Assembly (NCBI GenBank): GCA_040081465.1 | Contig: JBEBGL010000023.1 | Span: 1-32,825 of the forward strand | Origin: UBA668 sp040081465 | GTDB taxonomy: Bacteria; Actinomycetota; Acidimicrobiia; Acidimicrobiales; Ilumatobacteraceae | Length of the DNA stretch: 32,825 nucleotides | Direction: 5' to 3' | In this document: positions 6,447 to 14,082 of the stretch, one piece after another | Position numbering within the stretch: the stretch's first letter is position 1 | How the letters are laid out: each line of letters starts with the position of its first letter | Notes under the pieces: model-generated | Seen by the model: the letters and a program-made list of their open reading frames with translations, nothing else | Told to the model about the DNA's origin: nothing | Databases searched by the model: none | Program-made: the position numbers and the translations under genes

Positions 6447-9078
6447 AGCTACCCACGAGGCTGTGGACTCCACACTCCCGTGCGTCCCCGCGGCCGACCC
6501 GGCTACTCAAGATGGACCCATCTCGCCGAACGCGGGTGGCGTTTCGTACCCGCCCGAACTATCCGAGACACACGTAGCGAAACTGCGGTCGAGCGCCATC
6601 ACCCCCGAGGTCGCTGCCGAGCGTGGCTATTTCACAGTCGCCTCAAAGAGGGCATTGGAACAGATCGGGGTCAGGTGTCCAGCGCCAGCTTTGGTGTATT
6701 CGATGCATTCGCCGACTGGTGAGCTCATCGGGGTTCAAGCACGCCCGGACAACCCCCGATCAATCGATGGCCGAATCGCCAAGTATGAGGTGCCGCGGAA
6801 GCAGGCGAATGGTCTTGACGTTCCATGGCGCGTTCGCAATCTGCTCACTGATGTAACCGTGCCGTTGGTGATCACCGAGGGATGCTTGAAAGCCGACGCC
6901 GGCGCAGGGGTCGGTCTCTGCGTCACGAGTATCACCGGTGTGTGGGGCGGAGTCGCCAAGCGGTCCAACGATTCCGAAACACGCGAGTTGTTGACGGATT
7001 TCGACCACGTGGCTCTCGAAGGTCGTGATGTAGTCATGGCCTTCGATGCCGATGCGCTCACGAAGCGACAGGTGCAGTACGCGTTGCGGGAAATTGCTCG
7101 GCTGTTGCAGCAGAAGGGGGCCAAGATCTTGTACGTCCACTGGCCCGCGTCGGACATCGCGGCCATCGAGCCAGCCAAGCTAGGACTTGACGACTGGGTC
7201 GTCATGCGGCTGTCGGATGGCCGGTCACATGCCGAAATTTGTGACGCGTTCTATGCGATGTGTTCGCAGGACGTACCGGCGATGACCGACGGTGGGGACG
7301 CCGAGTCCTTGGCGGTTGGAGGTTCCCGTGCACGGGTGTTGTTGAACGGCCCTGGGTTTCAACAAGTAGACGACACCAGCGCCGCTTTGTCAGCCACGAA
7401 CGAGCCGCCGACAATCTTTCGCCTTGGCGGCAACCCTGGATATGTGACAACTGATGCAACTGGTGTCCGGTCTGTGCAACACACCAGGGCGACGTTCACT
7501 GATGCCGTTGATCGTCAGGTGCAGTTTCTCAAGTTCTCGCCGGCTGGATGGTTGCCAGCTCCGCCTCCCGCTCATGTGCTTGCGGTGTTGTTTGATCGGC
7601 CTGGTCTTGACTGGGCTCCGGAGTTGGCTCTCATCAGCTGTTCGCCAGTTGTTCGCCCGGACGGCACCGTGGCGGCAACTGCAGGGTATGACCGGGACAC
7701 GGGTGTATTCCTTGACCTCACCGGAGCTTGGCCAGTCGTCCCTGAGCATCCAACCGAGGCAGAGGTTGCTGTCGCACTCGATTGGCTCCTTGACCACCTC
7801 CTTTGCGACTTTCCGTTTCAAAAGCAGGCCGACCTAGCTAATTACCTCGCCTTCCTGTTCACCCCGCTGCTGCGACCAGCTTTCACGGGTTGCACTCCAC
7901 TGTTCGTCATTGACGCGAATATGCCGGCCAGCGGCAAGACGTTGCTCGCCGAGATTGCATCGATCATCACGGTCGGTCGGTCGATGCCGCTGTCACCTTT
8001 GTCGGGTGACGATGAGGAGTTACGCAAAGCAATCATGGCGACTCTGTTGTCGTCAACTCCGTTGGTGACATTCGACAACGTCGACCATCAGTTGCGATCC
8101 GCAAGGTTGGCGCTGTTGCTGACTTCCGAGTCGTACAGCGACCGGAAACTTGGGCACAGCCAGATCGAAACGCGCCCGAACCGCACCGTGTGGGCGGTAA
8201 CTGGCAACAACGTCACCGTTGGTGGCGACCTTGCTCGACGTGTGGTCAAGATCCGACTGGAAACCGATCGCCATGATCCACAAAACATCACGGGCTTCAA
8301 GCATGACGACCTTCGGGGATGGGCCCGGTCGAACCGTAGGCCGTTGGTGGCGAGTCTGCTCACTCTCGCTCGCAACTGGTACAACCTCGGCTGCCCGCCT
8401 GGCGAGCGTGGGTTGGGTGGCGGGTTCGATGAATGGTCGCGAGTCGTCGGCGGAATCTTGAAAGCCGCGGGAATCAGTGGGTTTCTTGAAGGACGAGAAG
8501 AGCAGGTGGCTGACAGTGACGTTGATGGCGAAGTGTGGGCAAGCATCCTTCATCGTTTGCACGAAAGGTGGCCCGCACACTTCACTACCCGCAGTCTCGA
8601 CGACCCGCTCAACAACAACTCAGACATCCTCGAGCTTTTTGAGTACGTCCTTCCTCACAGCGACATGCGGGCCACCAACTGGAAAACCACTCTCGGCAAG
8701 GCGCTAAAGAGTCAAGTCGGTCGATACCGGGTGCTTGACGATGCCATTTACCAGCTGACATCACCGGGCAAAGACCGAGAAGGTGTGCGGATCTGGAGAG
8801 TAGAAGTGCGCGGGGATGCAGGGAACCGCGGGGGATCTCCGCAGTCAGAAGAAGTCTCACCACGCGCGCACACAGAAACGGCGTCACCAACAATGCCGCG
8901 CGCGCATCGAGACCGGCCACGAGCTTCAACACCCCCAGCACTCCCCGCGCTGCTAATCACTACCTGCAACCTCGAGGAGCATTGCACCTTATGCAACCAA
9001 CCTGTCGCCACGGCTTCGACCCTATGCACGGCTCACCTGCTCAACGGCCCACACACAAAGAAAATGAAACCGACATGA
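6343..9078 (+). CDS. TOPRIM (DUF3854-like) plus AAA primase-helicase of the element
   Basis: The frame encodes up to 911 aa from ATG 6343; ATG 6370 or GTG 6418 are alternative starts because the upstream excisionase gene runs to 6446. Residues about 170-240 are a TOPRIM-like domain: V-I-T-E179-G-C-L-K-A-D and later M-A-F-D235-A-D237, the acidic residues expected for primase or topoisomerase chemistry. A variant Walker A, N-M-P-A-S-G-K532-T, lies at 526-533, followed by L-V-T-F-D-N-V-D (Walker B-like) and W-A-V-T-G-N-N (sensor 1). This matches the helicase/ATPase halves of DUF3854-type element primases. The C-terminus ends in C-x2-C-x10-C-x2-H, a possible zinc ribbon. Its stop overlaps the polymerase start by 4 nt (ATGA). 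Likely role: opening and priming element replication. Confidence 0.8.
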   Translation: MVGFGGGEVMSTHGSNISPKPKRQAVKPAVSLPGEATHEAVDSTLPCVPAADPATQDGPISPNAGGVSYPPELSETHVAKLRSSAITPEVAAERGYFTVASKRALEQIGVRCPAPALVYSMHSPTGELIGVQARPDNPRSIDGRIAKYEVPRKQANGLDVPWRVRNLLTDVTVPLVITEGCLKADAGAGVGLCVTSITGVWGGVAKRSNDSETRELLTDFDHVALEGRDVVMAFDADALTKRQVQYALREIARLLQQKGAKILYVHWPASDIAAIEPAKLGLDDWVVMRLSDGRSHAEICDAFYAMCSQDVPAMTDGGDAESLAVGGSRARVLLNGPGFQQVDDTSAALSATNEPPTIFRLGGNPGYVTTDATGVRSVQHTRATFTDAVDRQVQFLKFSPAGWLPAPPPAHVLAVLFDRPGLDWAPELALISCSPVVRPDGTVAATAGYDRDTGVFLDLTGAWPVVPEHPTEAEVAVALDWLLDHLLCDFPFQKQADLANYLAFLFTPLLRPAFTGCTPLFVIDANMPASGKTLLAEIASIITVGRSMPLSPLSGDDEELRKAIMATLLSSTPLVTFDNVDHQLRSARLALLLTSESYSDRKLGHSQIETRPNRTVWAVTGNNVTVGGDLARRVVKIRLETDRHDPQNITGFKHDDLRGWARSNRRPLVASLLTLARNWYNLGCPPGERGLGGGFDEWSRVVGGILKAAGISGFLEGREEQVADSDVDGEVWASILHRLHERWPAHFTTRSLDDPLNNNSDILELFEYVLPHSDMRATNWKTTLGKALKSQVGRYRVLDDAIYQLTSPGKDREGVRIWRVEVRGDAGNRGGSPQSEEVSPRAHTETASPTMPRAHRDRPRASTPPALPALLITTCNLEEHCTLCNQPVATASTLCTAHLLNGPHTKKMKPT

Positions 9079-10586
9079 TCCCCAAAGCGGTAACCACAAA
9101 CGATTTGCATCGCTGGCTCATTGAACAAGGTGACAAACCGATAGGGATCGACATAATCGGAACCCCGCCAACTTACGCAACGGTTTTCAACGCTGAAGAC
9201 GTTGGCTTAGTCATTGACCTGGAGAGCCAACTACAAACGGTCCTCCTCGAGCCGCAGGTGCTGATTCGTAACAGGTCGGCGATAACAGCCGTGAGGCGGA
9301 ATGCATCCATTGACGTCCCACCTGGGGTGATCGACGTTCACCTCATCGACAGCGTTCTCGGAACCACGCTCCGATATCACCCAGACAATGTCATGGTGCG
9401 CGAGTCCCTACAGCAGATTGATTCGGCACAAAGGTCGACGATCGAGCGGATCAACCACGACATCGAGCTTGATCTCATTCTTCGCGGTGCCACCGAGCGC
9501 GGCTATCTCATCGACCGCAGCGCTCTCGAAACGATTGTCGCGAGCGCCGAGGCCAAGGCGGCGCACTGTCCCGAGTTCGCCGTGAGATCAGACAGCCACC
9601 GCCGACTGAATCCCAGGTCCAATAAGCAACTCATTCGCCAGTTCGAGGCACTCGGCGTGACCTTTGCGTCCGACGACCACAACGGTGAACCCAAACTCGA
9701 CAGCGATGCGCTCATCGCTCTAAGCCAGCAAGACCAAACCAGTCCCATCGACCAACTAGCCCGGGCCGTTCTCGACTTCAGAACCGCGGACAACCTCGCA
9801 AAAACCCTGCGCGGCCTCCGCAAACACCTCACCGTTCACGATCGGGTACACCCGGTCATCGATGTCGTCGGCGCAAAGACCGGGCGGATGACAATGAGCG
9901 CGCCAGCGTTGCAGGGCCTTACAGACGCCCTCCGTCATGTCGTGCTTGCAGAGCCTGGCACCGTACTTGTCACCTGCGATCTCAATCAGATTGAGATCCG
10001 TATCGCTGCCGCGCTATCTGAGGACCAGCAACTCATTCAGTCGATAAGCACCGGCGACATCTACCTCGCCGTTGCCGCCGAGCTCTTCGGCCGACAACCC
10101 ACAACGGCGGACCGAAAGATTGCCAAACAAGCAATGTTGATGAATCTGTACGGGGCAGGGACCAATGCGATCGCTCAGGAAGCAGGCATGAGTTTCACCG
10201 ATGCCGACGATCTTCAGCGACGGTTCAGAGTCGCATACCCGGCACTCGACCAATGGTGTCAACACGTAACCAGCCTGCGGACAATCACCACTGTGTTCAA
10301 TCGAACGCTCAACATTCGCGGCGACACCGGGTTCACCGCAGTCAACCACTTGATCCAGGCGACCGGCCGAGACATGTTCGGCGACATGATTCTGAGTGCC
10401 GATGCTGCCGGGCTCGACATCTGGCTGCCCATTCATGACGAGCTGATTGTCCTCGCCCGAAGGCAGCAAGCTGTGGAAGCTTCCCACGAACTCGAAACAT
10501 TGATGACGAGTCGATTTCTTGGCGTACCGATTGCTGCCACGGCCAAGATCCTTGGCGCACGATGGGGAAAGAAACCAGGAATGTAG
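9075..10586 (+). CDS. Family A (PolI-like) DNA polymerase of the element
   Basis: From the ATG at 9075, which overlaps the previous TGA, the protein is 503 aa. Palm and finger motifs are present: motif A D302-L-N-Q-I-E-I-R, motif B R347-x3-K351-x7-Y359-G360, and motif C I-H454-D455-E456. The position matching Phe762 of E. coli Pol I is Leu355. The N-terminal 100 residues resemble a 3'-5' exonuclease fold (G-I-D-I-I...), but the DxE catalytic pair is not visible, so proofreading is probably lost. There is no 5' nuclease domain. At about 500 aa it is much shorter than chromosomal PolA and fits the short polymerases of actinobacterial mobile elements and phages. Tight coupling to the primase-helicase indicates a two-gene replication unit. 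Confidence 0.85.
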   Translation: MIPKAVTTNDLHRWLIEQGDKPIGIDIIGTPPTYATVFNAEDVGLVIDLESQLQTVLLEPQVLIRNRSAITAVRRNASIDVPPGVIDVHLIDSVLGTTLRYHPDNVMVRESLQQIDSAQRSTIERINHDIELDLILRGATERGYLIDRSALETIVASAEAKAAHCPEFAVRSDSHRRLNPRSNKQLIRQFEALGVTFASDDHNGEPKLDSDALIALSQQDQTSPIDQLARAVLDFRTADNLAKTLRGLRKHLTVHDRVHPVIDVVGAKTGRMTMSAPALQGLTDALRHVVLAEPGTVLVTCDLNQIEIRIAAALSEDQQLIQSISTGDIYLAVAAELFGRQPTTADRKIAKQAMLMNLYGAGTNAIAQEAGMSFTDADDLQRRFRVAYPALDQWCQHVTSLRTITTVFNRTLNIRGDTGFTAVNHLIQATGRDMFGDMILSADAAGLDIWLPIHDELIVLARRQQAVEASHELETLMTSRFLGVPIAATAKILGARWGKKPGM

Positions 10587-10697
10587 TGATGCGATTCGCG
10601 ATCAAGGAATTCATGTCACACGCTGATGTTGAGATACAAGGTTGGTAGTCCGCCCCAGAGTTAACGAAACGACGGCCACAACGAGAGGAACAAGGCG

Positions 10698-11813
10698 ATG
10701 AGCAGCATTACAACCATCCGAGACAAGAGCGGTAGAGCGATCCGGTACCGCGCCCGATACCGCACACCAGAGGGAGCGAGTCGAACTCGAACGTTCGCGA
10801 AGAAGGTCGACGCTGAGCTGTTCCTGACAATCACTGAACATAAGAAAGCTGGCGGCGACTATGTAGACGCGTCGGCGGGGCGAATCACGTTCCGGCGGTA
10901 CTCGGAAGGCTGGCTCGATAGCAAGGCGTTGACGACCAAGCCGACGACTGGTGCCACCTGGCTTGCGCACATGCGCGCCCACATCTGGCCGACATTCGGA
11001 GAGACTGAGTTGCGGGCAATTACGCGTGAACAGGTGCGCGCGTGGGCCGCTGAACTTTCGACCAAGGTGCAGCCGACCACTGCGCGCGGCATCGTGTTTA
11101 CGTTGGCAGCCGTCCTCCGCGATGCAGTCGACGATGGCCGGATCGTGCGTAATCACGCCGCTGGTGTTCGCATTGGAGCCAAGACCGAGCGACGAGTTGA
11201 CCCGATGCATATATCTGCGATAGCGGGCAAGGTTCCAGAGATTGCCGATGCGATGCCCGAACGGTGGCGAGCCGCCGTGCTGCTGATGGCGTCGACAGGT
11301 CTGCGGCTGGGGGAGTGCCTGGGCCTGACGGTGGATCGTGTCGACTTCTTGCGGCGGACAATACGCATAGACCGGCAGCTGGCGAACACTGCGGGCGGCG
11401 AAGGATTCTCCGATCCAAAGACTCGGGCGGGAGTGCGTACGATTCCAGTCTCCGAACCCGTGATCGACCTGTTGGCAGCGCACCTGTCACGGTGGCAGGC
11501 GAATGAAGCCGGGTTGATCTTCACGATGAGCAGCGGGCGACCCGTGACGCGCAGCCGGTGGAGTGACCACTACCGCGATGCTTGCGCTGTTGCCGAGGTC
11601 GATGGCCGCACCCGCACGCATGATCTGCGCCATGTTGCGGCATCGTCGCTGATCGCGCATGGACTATCAGTCAGCGCGGTGCAGGCGGTACTTGGCCACT
11701 CGTCGCCGTCTGAAACGCTCGACGTTTACACGCACCTATGGCCCACCGACGAGGAGCGAACACGGGCCGCGATGACGGCCGCGTCTGGGTCGTGGCTGGC
11801 CGCGATTCGGTAA
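10698..11813 (+). CDS. Tyrosine recombinase / integrase
   Basis: The protein (371 aa) is a phage-type integrase. Residues 1-60 form an arm-binding N-terminus (R-Y-R-A-R-Y-R-T-P-E-G). Residues 65-165 form the SAM-like core-binding domain. The catalytic domain carries the full set: R203 in T-G-L-R-L-G-E, K241 in D-P-K-T-R-A-G, H308-x-x-R311 in T-H-D-L-R-H, H334 in L-G-H-S and the nucleophile Y344 in V-Y-T-H-L. A good ribosome site (GAGAGGAACAAGG) precedes the ATG. It catalyses integration and excision of the element at its att site. The gene ends 95 bp from the rnpB 3' end. All catalytic residues are intact, so it is probably active. Confidence 0.93.
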   Translation: MSSITTIRDKSGRAIRYRARYRTPEGASRTRTFAKKVDAELFLTITEHKKAGGDYVDASAGRITFRRYSEGWLDSKALTTKPTTGATWLAHMRAHIWPTFGETELRAITREQVRAWAAELSTKVQPTTARGIVFTLAAVLRDAVDDGRIVRNHAAGVRIGAKTERRVDPMHISAIAGKVPEIADAMPERWRAAVLLMASTGLRLGECLGLTVDRVDFLRRTIRIDRQLANTAGGEGFSDPKTRAGVRTIPVSEPVIDLLAAHLSRWQANEAGLIFTMSSGRPVTRSRWSDHYRDACAVAEVDGRTRTHDLRHVAASSLIAHGLSVSAVQAVLGHSSPSETLDVYTHLWPTDEERTRAAMTAASGSWLAAIR

Positions 11814-11908
11814 GTATTTCTGCAGCGATGACTCACGCTGCGTCAAATCTGTGTCAGGGGAGCGGCATTAGGTTTACATAACCGCAGGTGAGAGCATGTA
11901 ACGGTAGT

Positions 11909-12267
11909 GAGTCGGCCTGTAAGCGGGATTCTGTGTTGCTTGCGCAACGGTGACCATCCCTCTAATGCGGCCTACCCGAGAGTTGCCGACCGAAGCCGAC
12001 GAACGAGCAGTTCATTCTCTCTGCTTGGCCTTGCTCCGAGTGGGGTTTACCGAGCCGTACAAGTCGCCTTGCACGCTGGTGCGCTCTTACCGCACCGTTG
12101 CACCCTTACCTGTGGCCGTCGGTCCAAGGACCAACTGCCCATCGGCGGTCTCTCTCTGTTGCACTTCCGTCAGGTCGCCCCAACCTGGCTCACGCCAGCA
12201 CTCTGCTCTGTGGAGTCCCGACTTTCCTCGACACGGTCAAGCCGTGCCGCGGCCACCCGGCCGACTC
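11909..12267 (-). ncRNA. rnpB: RNase P RNA (bacterial type A)
   Basis: Read on the minus strand, the RNA starts with GAGTCGGCC and ends with GGCCGACTC, a perfect 9-bp P1 helix. Just inside the 5' end is the universal GAGGAAAGTCGGGACTCC block. The P10-P12 region contains GGTAAGGGTGCAACGG and GGTAAGAGCGC, followed by GGTAAACCCCAC, and the 3' end has ACAGAATCCCGCTTACAGG. The 359-nt span P1 to P1 fits actinobacterial RNase P RNAs. The catalytic RNA trims 5' leaders from tRNA precursors. A possible -10 box TACACT on the minus strand lies at 12281-12286, so the true 5' end may be a few nt upstream of P1. Open frames crossing this region on the plus strand are spurious. Confidence 0.97.
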
Positions 12268-12296
12268 ACCACCGCTTGCCAGTGTACGGGTCGGCG

Positions 12297-13307
12297 TTAG
12301 CCCTCTGCGCAGGAGTCAAACGGGTACGCGAACGAGTTGAAGCTCGGTGTCTCGAAGTTCAGCTTCAGGCGTACGCCGTTCTCGTCGCCAGCACCACCGA
12401 TGTAGACGATCGGTGCAAGCGAGCCGAACTGCGACGGAATCGCAACGGGCAACGGAATGTCGGTCAGCACTGGCGCTGCGGGCTCTGGGTCGCCGCCGCC
12501 CTCGCCACCCTCGCCAGGTTCAGCGATGTTCTGCGTCGGTGTCGGAGCCAACGACGTGGTGGTGGTGTCGGCGGGTTGGGCTGCCTCGGCATCGGTAACC
12601 GAGACGTAGCCGCCGGGGTTGAGCAGCAGCGCTATCAGCGCCGATTGGCGAGCCGATGCGACGCCGACTACCGCTGCAGCCGCGCGCAACGCCGGCTCGC
12701 TGACCTGCGGAACGACGCTTTGGCACGACGAGGCCGACAACGACTCGAGTGTGTGCACCAGGTTCAGCATGTCGCGCGTTGGGTCGTCGCTCGGCTCGAT
12801 CGCCTTTGCTGCGTCCGTAGCAGCCGCGCCGTTCTCTACGCGTTCAAACACGACGTCGATGAACGCACTGTCGAGGCGTGTGTTGCCGCACTCCCACCGC
12901 TCGGCGCCCTGAGCGACGGCAAGATCATTCAGCGTTGTCGCGGCCGCCGTGTGATGCTCGCCGAACTGGGTGATCAGCGACGTGAGGTCGCTGATGTCGG
13001 GAAACGTCGTACTTGCGACGGTCAGCACATCGCCGTCGATCATGCGCTGATATGCAGCAGCGATCGATTGCTCGATGCCAGCCAGCGTGCGCATGTGCAC
13101 GCCGTTGTCGACGACGGCCGGCGGAAGTTTCGGTGTGTCTTCGCCGACACCGATGTTGCCGGTTTCACCTGCCTCACTCTTTCCGCACGCCGCGATGGCG
13201 AGTGCCGACGCTGCGGTCAGTCCGCCGATTCGGAATAATCCGCGGCGACCAAACGCTGGAGTAGCAATGTTGTCGTCGTTCACGGTGTTGTTCACGTTGC
13301 CGATCAT
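12297..13307 (-). CDS. Tat-exported ferritin-like lipoprotein
   Basis: The frame upstream is longer, but the ATG at 13307 overlaps the preceding gene's TGA (ATGA) and gives 336 aa. The N-terminus carries a twin-arginine signal, G-R-R-G-L-F-R-I-G-G, and a lipobox I-A-A-C, so a Tat-exported, lipid-anchored protein is expected. The middle (about residues 60-230) is helical with repeated Glu/His positions (L-A-G-I-E-Q, Q-F-G-E-H-H, H-T-L-E-S-L), consistent with the ferritin-like/DUF4439 fold. A Thr/Gly/Glu-rich linker and a short C-terminal part with F-E-T-P-S-F-N-S follow. Function is not established; surface metal or redox binding is possible. It is co-transcribed with the related gene upstream. 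Confidence 0.75.
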   Translation of the reverse strand: MIGNVNNTVNDDNIATPAFGRRGLFRIGGLTAASALAIAACGKSEAGETGNIGVGEDTPKLPPAVVDNGVHMRTLAGIEQSIAAAYQRMIDGDVLTVASTTFPDISDLTSLITQFGEHHTAAATTLNDLAVAQGAERWECGNTRLDSAFIDVVFERVENGAAATDAAKAIEPSDDPTRDMLNLVHTLESLSASSCQSVVPQVSEPALRAAAAVVGVASARQSALIALLLNPGGYVSVTDAEAAQPADTTTTSLAPTPTQNIAEPGEGGEGGGDPEPAAPVLTDIPLPVAIPSQFGSLAPIVYIGGAGDENGVRLKLNFETPSFNSFAYPFDSCAEG

Positions 13308-13981
13308 GCCGTCACGTCCAGCGCTGCGGCTTCGTCTTGTACGAGCAAGGTCGACACAACGGTTTGTCCGTTTAGGTCGGCGAGCACAGTGCCGTGCCGC
13401 GCCTCGGCGGACTGGACTGCAGCAATGAGCGTCGCACCGTCGATGCCTTGTAGGTCGGCGAGCGCTGCCGTATGTGACGCAACCAGCGCCGACTCGAGTT
13501 CGTACGCAGCTTCCAGACGACTCGAGACCGAACCGGTGAAGCGGCTCGACAACGACGCATAGAGCGACTGCGACATTTCGCCTGGCGCATCGGTGCCAAG
13601 CAAACCGGCAAGGGCCTGAGCAGCGGCCTCGTGCGCTTCGCGAATGGTGGCGATGACGGAGGCCTCGGTGTCGGACCAATCGCCAGCGTCGATCGCGTCG
13701 TCGTAGAGCGCTCGTGCAGTGAGTTCGAGCTTTTGCTCGGCGCCCAACAGTTCAACGTCGGAGCTGGTCGGCCGGCGTGGGGGAGCAGTTGTGGTGGGCG
13801 CCGTGTTCTGCGCTGCCGTAGTCGTCGTCGAGTCGTCGCTGGTGGACGACGCTGCGCTCTTGCCAGTCAGCAACGGCAACAGCGACACAGCCGCTCCACC
13901 GATACCCGCGCCGAACATCGCTCGGCGACCCAAGCGCACATCGGTGGGCTCAATCGTTGTCTCTCGGACTTCAGAATTCAC
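13304..13981 (-). CDS. Tat-exported ferritin-like protein
   Basis: The product (225 aa) starts at GTG 13981 with GGAGAG a short distance upstream. The twin-arginine motif is G-R-R-A-M-F-G-A-G-I, followed by a hydrophobic stretch and a Ser/Thr-rich linker to about residue 70. Residues 75-215 are helical, with E-Q-K-L-E-L-T-A-R, A-H-E-A-A-A-Q, Y-E-L-E-S-A-L and E-A-R-H-G, the spacing of a four-helix ferritin-like bundle (PF13668 type). It is first in a two-gene operon with a second such protein. Similar tandem pairs are, to my recollection, common in Acidimicrobiia; no specific substrate is known. Confidence 0.75.
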   Translation of the reverse strand: MNSEVRETTIEPTDVRLGRRAMFGAGIGGAAVSLLPLLTGKSAASSTSDDSTTTTAAQNTAPTTTAPPRRPTSSDVELLGAEQKLELTARALYDDAIDAGDWSDTEASVIATIREAHEAAAQALAGLLGTDAPGEMSQSLYASLSSRFTGSVSSRLEAAYELESALVASHTAALADLQGIDGATLIAAVQSAEARHGTVLADLNGQTVVSTLLVQDEAAALDVTA

Positions 13982-14082
13982 TCAACCACTCTCCACTCAA
14001 CACGGCTATCAACGGATCTCGAACGCCTTCTAAGAGACTGCACCACGCCTAGCTTTCCCGCCAACGGGTGCGCGGAGCAACT

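Larger units (their letters stand above)
5474..11813. mobile_element. Compact integrative element with its own replication genes (minimal extent)
   Basis: Five genes form a coherent module: a HTH protein, a divergent excisionase-like HTH protein, a TOPRIM/AAA primase-helicase, a family A DNA polymerase and a tyrosine integrase. The integrase is at the right end, about 95 bp from the 3' end of rnpB, and degraded gene fragments plus a tandem repeat lie at the left. No capsid, portal, terminase, relaxase or FtsK-like transfer gene is present. The true ends are not known: I found no convincing direct repeat (att pair) between the two flanks, so the coordinates cover only the gene block. It may be a small plasmid-like integrative element or a phage satellite. 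Confidence 0.75.

Noticed and set aside
11814..11908. tRNA gene as integration target next to the integrase
   Set aside because: No cloverleaf or T-loop GGTTCRANYCC pattern was found here or at the left side of the element.
11907..13238. Long plus-strand open frame (443 codons) across rnpB and the ferritin-like gene
   Set aside because: It runs through the RNase P RNA and antisense to well-supported coding genes; composition is Arg/Cys/Ser-rich as in shadow frames.
13308..13679. N-terminal extension of the ferritin-like lipoprotein frame
   Set aside because: It lies inside the upstream gene; the Tat signal and the ATGA overlap fix the start at 13307.
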